NCBI GenBank assembly: GCA_002697705.1
Contig: NZXL01000069.1
Location: forward strand, 12,658-20,010
Source of the DNA: Methanobacteriota archaeon
GTDB taxonomy: Archaea > Thermoplasmatota > Poseidoniia > Poseidoniales > Poseidoniaceae
Direction of reading: 5' to 3'
Length of the DNA stretch: 7,353 nt
Numbering within the stretch: position 1 is the first letter of the stretch; the number at the start of each line of letters is the position of its first letter. This document shows positions 6,407 to 7,353 of this stretch, piece after piece. Made by a program: the position numbers and the translations under genes. The notes under the pieces were generated by a model, which did no database searches, was not told the DNA's origin, and was given only the letters and a program-made list of their open reading frames with translations.

Positions 6407-7353
6407 ATCTTGTAAATTGATTCTCTCCGCTGCTTCGACAACATCTCCTTCATGCCACCAATCTACAGCGATAAATGTTGGTCTTTTGCCATGTTGATTC
6501 CAACATTCATTTGCTCTTTCAACTAAGAAATCAACATCATTTGCTTCACCTGCTTGTGTTGGGTCTGCCAAGCCAACAGCATTACTAAGCCAATTATTCA
6601 TATGATATACCGCTTGATTTCCATCACCTCTTAAGACATCACAATTCATTTCCGATGTACTTTTTTCTCCATAATTAGTGGTCCAACTATGGGTCAAGAA
6701 ATCATGAATCCAAGGGTGGCCAGAATCGGCTCCTTGTTCCCAAAATACAACCAAATTAGTTTGGTCATCAATCATTGTTTGAAGAGTCGGCCAAGGTTCA
6801 TTCATTTGATGATAAAATACTCTGTCCATAAGTCCAGCATCAATGAATACCTGTTCTAAGTGGTCTGGTTGTACATAGTTTTCAACTAGAAGTGTAACGA
6901 CATCTTGAGGCTCATCATCCATCTTATCTTTCAAATTTGAAAGCCAATCAACTGCGCTAACATTTCCATATCTGCAAGGGCTAGCACCTCGTGAGTCATC
7001 TCCATGACAAAGTTTGACTTTACCTTCGCTTTCATCGTTTAATGTTTCATAATGAGTGTCGATCATGAAAGCCCTCATGCCAGCTTGCCATTGAGGATTA
7101 AATCCGGTTCTATGATTACTAGCAGGATAAAAAATTCCATCATCCTCGGTAGCAAAGGCATTATGAGTTTCTGGAAATGTCACATTATCATATGTCCTTA
7201 AGCATAGAATTATCATTCCATTACAAGGTATGGTAGGCTCTGGTTCAGGCTCTGGTTCCGGTTCAGGCTCTGGTTCCGGTTCAGGCTCCGGCTCCGGTTC
7301 AGGCTCTGGTTCCGGTTCAGGCTCTGGTTCCGGTTCAGAGACTTCCTCAGTTG
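6395..7353 (-). CDS. Secreted PI-PLC X-like phosphodiesterase on a Glu-Pro stalk (5' partial)
   Basis: The frame is open from the right edge to TAG at 6397-6395, so the start and export signal lie outside the window; the ATG at 7216 is internal. The visible part begins TEEVS, then 17 Glu-Pro pairs, then PTIPCNG and the catalytic domain. The domain matches the PLC-like TIM-barrel phosphodiesterase family with PI-PLC X motifs. Visible are catalytic His in VTFPETHNA (codon 7165-7163), Asp in MIDTHY (7060-7058), second His in LCHGD (7006-7004), Glu in TLLVENYV (6883-6881) and Asp in FIAVDWW (6463-6461). Six cysteines, including the CNG...LC pair, suggest disulfides and an extracellular site. PI-PLC X enzymes cleave the phosphodiester bond of inositol phospholipids; the substrate here is unknown, and archaeal inositol ether lipids are one possibility. 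The overall pattern resembles secreted plant, fungal and bacterial PLC-like proteins. The family is confident, the substrate is not. Confidence 0.85.
   Translation of the reverse strand, partial: TEEVSEPEPEPEPEPEPEPEPEPEPEPEPEPEPEPEPEPTIPCNGMIILCLRTYDNVTFPETHNAFATEDDGIFYPASNHRTGFNPQWQAGMRAFMIDTHYETLNDESEGKVKLCHGDDSRGASPCRYGNVSAVDWLSNLKDKMDDEPQDVVTLLVENYVQPDHLEQVFIDAGLMDRVFYHQMNEPWPTLQTMIDDQTNLVVFWEQGADSGHPWIHDFLTHSWTTNYGEKSTSEMNCDVLRGDGNQAVYHMNNWLSNAVGLADPTQAGEANDVDFLVERANECWNQHGKRPTFIAVDWWHEGDVVEAAERINLQDEAN
7235..7336 (-). repeat. 18-bp minisatellite encoding a (Glu-Pro)17 stalk
   Basis: On the + strand the unit is AGGCTCTGGTTCCGGTTC. Units start at 7247, 7265, 7283, 7301 and 7319, with a 12-base partial unit at 7235. 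Four full units are identical; the one at 7283 has two silent T-to-C changes. Read on the minus strand, each unit gives three Glu-Pro pairs. The stalk should be extended and rigid, holding the enzyme away from the membrane or lipid anchor. DNA-level identity of the units suggests recent expansion by slippage, so length may vary between strains. Confidence 0.9.

Noticed and set aside
7214..7216. ATG as the start of the phosphodiesterase
   Set aside because: It would remove the CNG cysteine and any export signal; the frame continues through the Glu-Pro repeat to the window edge.
7235..7336. CRISPR array
   Set aside because: Units are 18 bp, directly contiguous without spacers, and read in frame as Glu-Pro.
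1..7353. A new defence or mobile-element system joining the three genes
   Set aside because: The genes are a surface protein, a housekeeping-type helicase and a convergent secreted enzyme, with no nuclease, toxin, integrase, reverse transcriptase or terminal repeats; neighbourhood alone does not support a joint system.

Overview
This window looks like chromosomal DNA from an uncultured archaeon. The best guess is a marine planktonic euryarchaeote of the Poseidoniales (Marine Group II) type. Four things suggest it: AT-rich coding DNA, a very large Asp/Ser-rich surface protein with Ig-like and CARDB domains and a C-terminal membrane anchor, an archaeal-style Lhr helicase, and a secreted enzyme on a Glu-Pro repeat stalk. 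The lineage is inferred from protein style alone; no rRNA or other phylogenetic marker lies in the window.

Layout. Bases 1-3288 (+) are the 3' part of a giant surface-protein gene whose start lies to the left of the window. The visible 1095 codons hold a beta-sandwich segment, two diverged copies of a roughly 405-residue unit, a CARDB domain, one transmembrane helix and a very acidic tail. After an 80-base spacer with a weak TATA-like element and a good Shine-Dalgarno site, bases 3369-6398 (+) encode a complete 1009-residue Lhr-type DEAD/DEAH superfamily 2 helicase with an apparent four-cysteine zinc site near its C-terminus. Bases 6395-7353 (-) hold the 3' part of a convergent gene for a secreted PI-PLC X-like phosphodiesterase. 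Its start lies beyond the right edge, and a run of 17 Glu-Pro dipeptides precedes the catalytic domain. The two convergent genes share 4 bases at their stop codons, inside a perfect 12-bp palindrome.

How the genes relate. The surface protein and the phosphodiesterase would act at or outside the cell surface, while the helicase acts on nucleic acids in the cytoplasm. Nothing ties the three into one pathway. The packing is dense and ordinary for a small archaeal genome: there is no mobile element, CRISPR array, tRNA/rRNA or recognisable defence cassette, and no gene-free stretch longer than 80 bases. The most noteworthy points are the long internal duplication in the surface protein, the eukaryote-like PI-PLC X-like enzyme with its 18-bp minisatellite stalk, and the palindrome across the overlapping stops.
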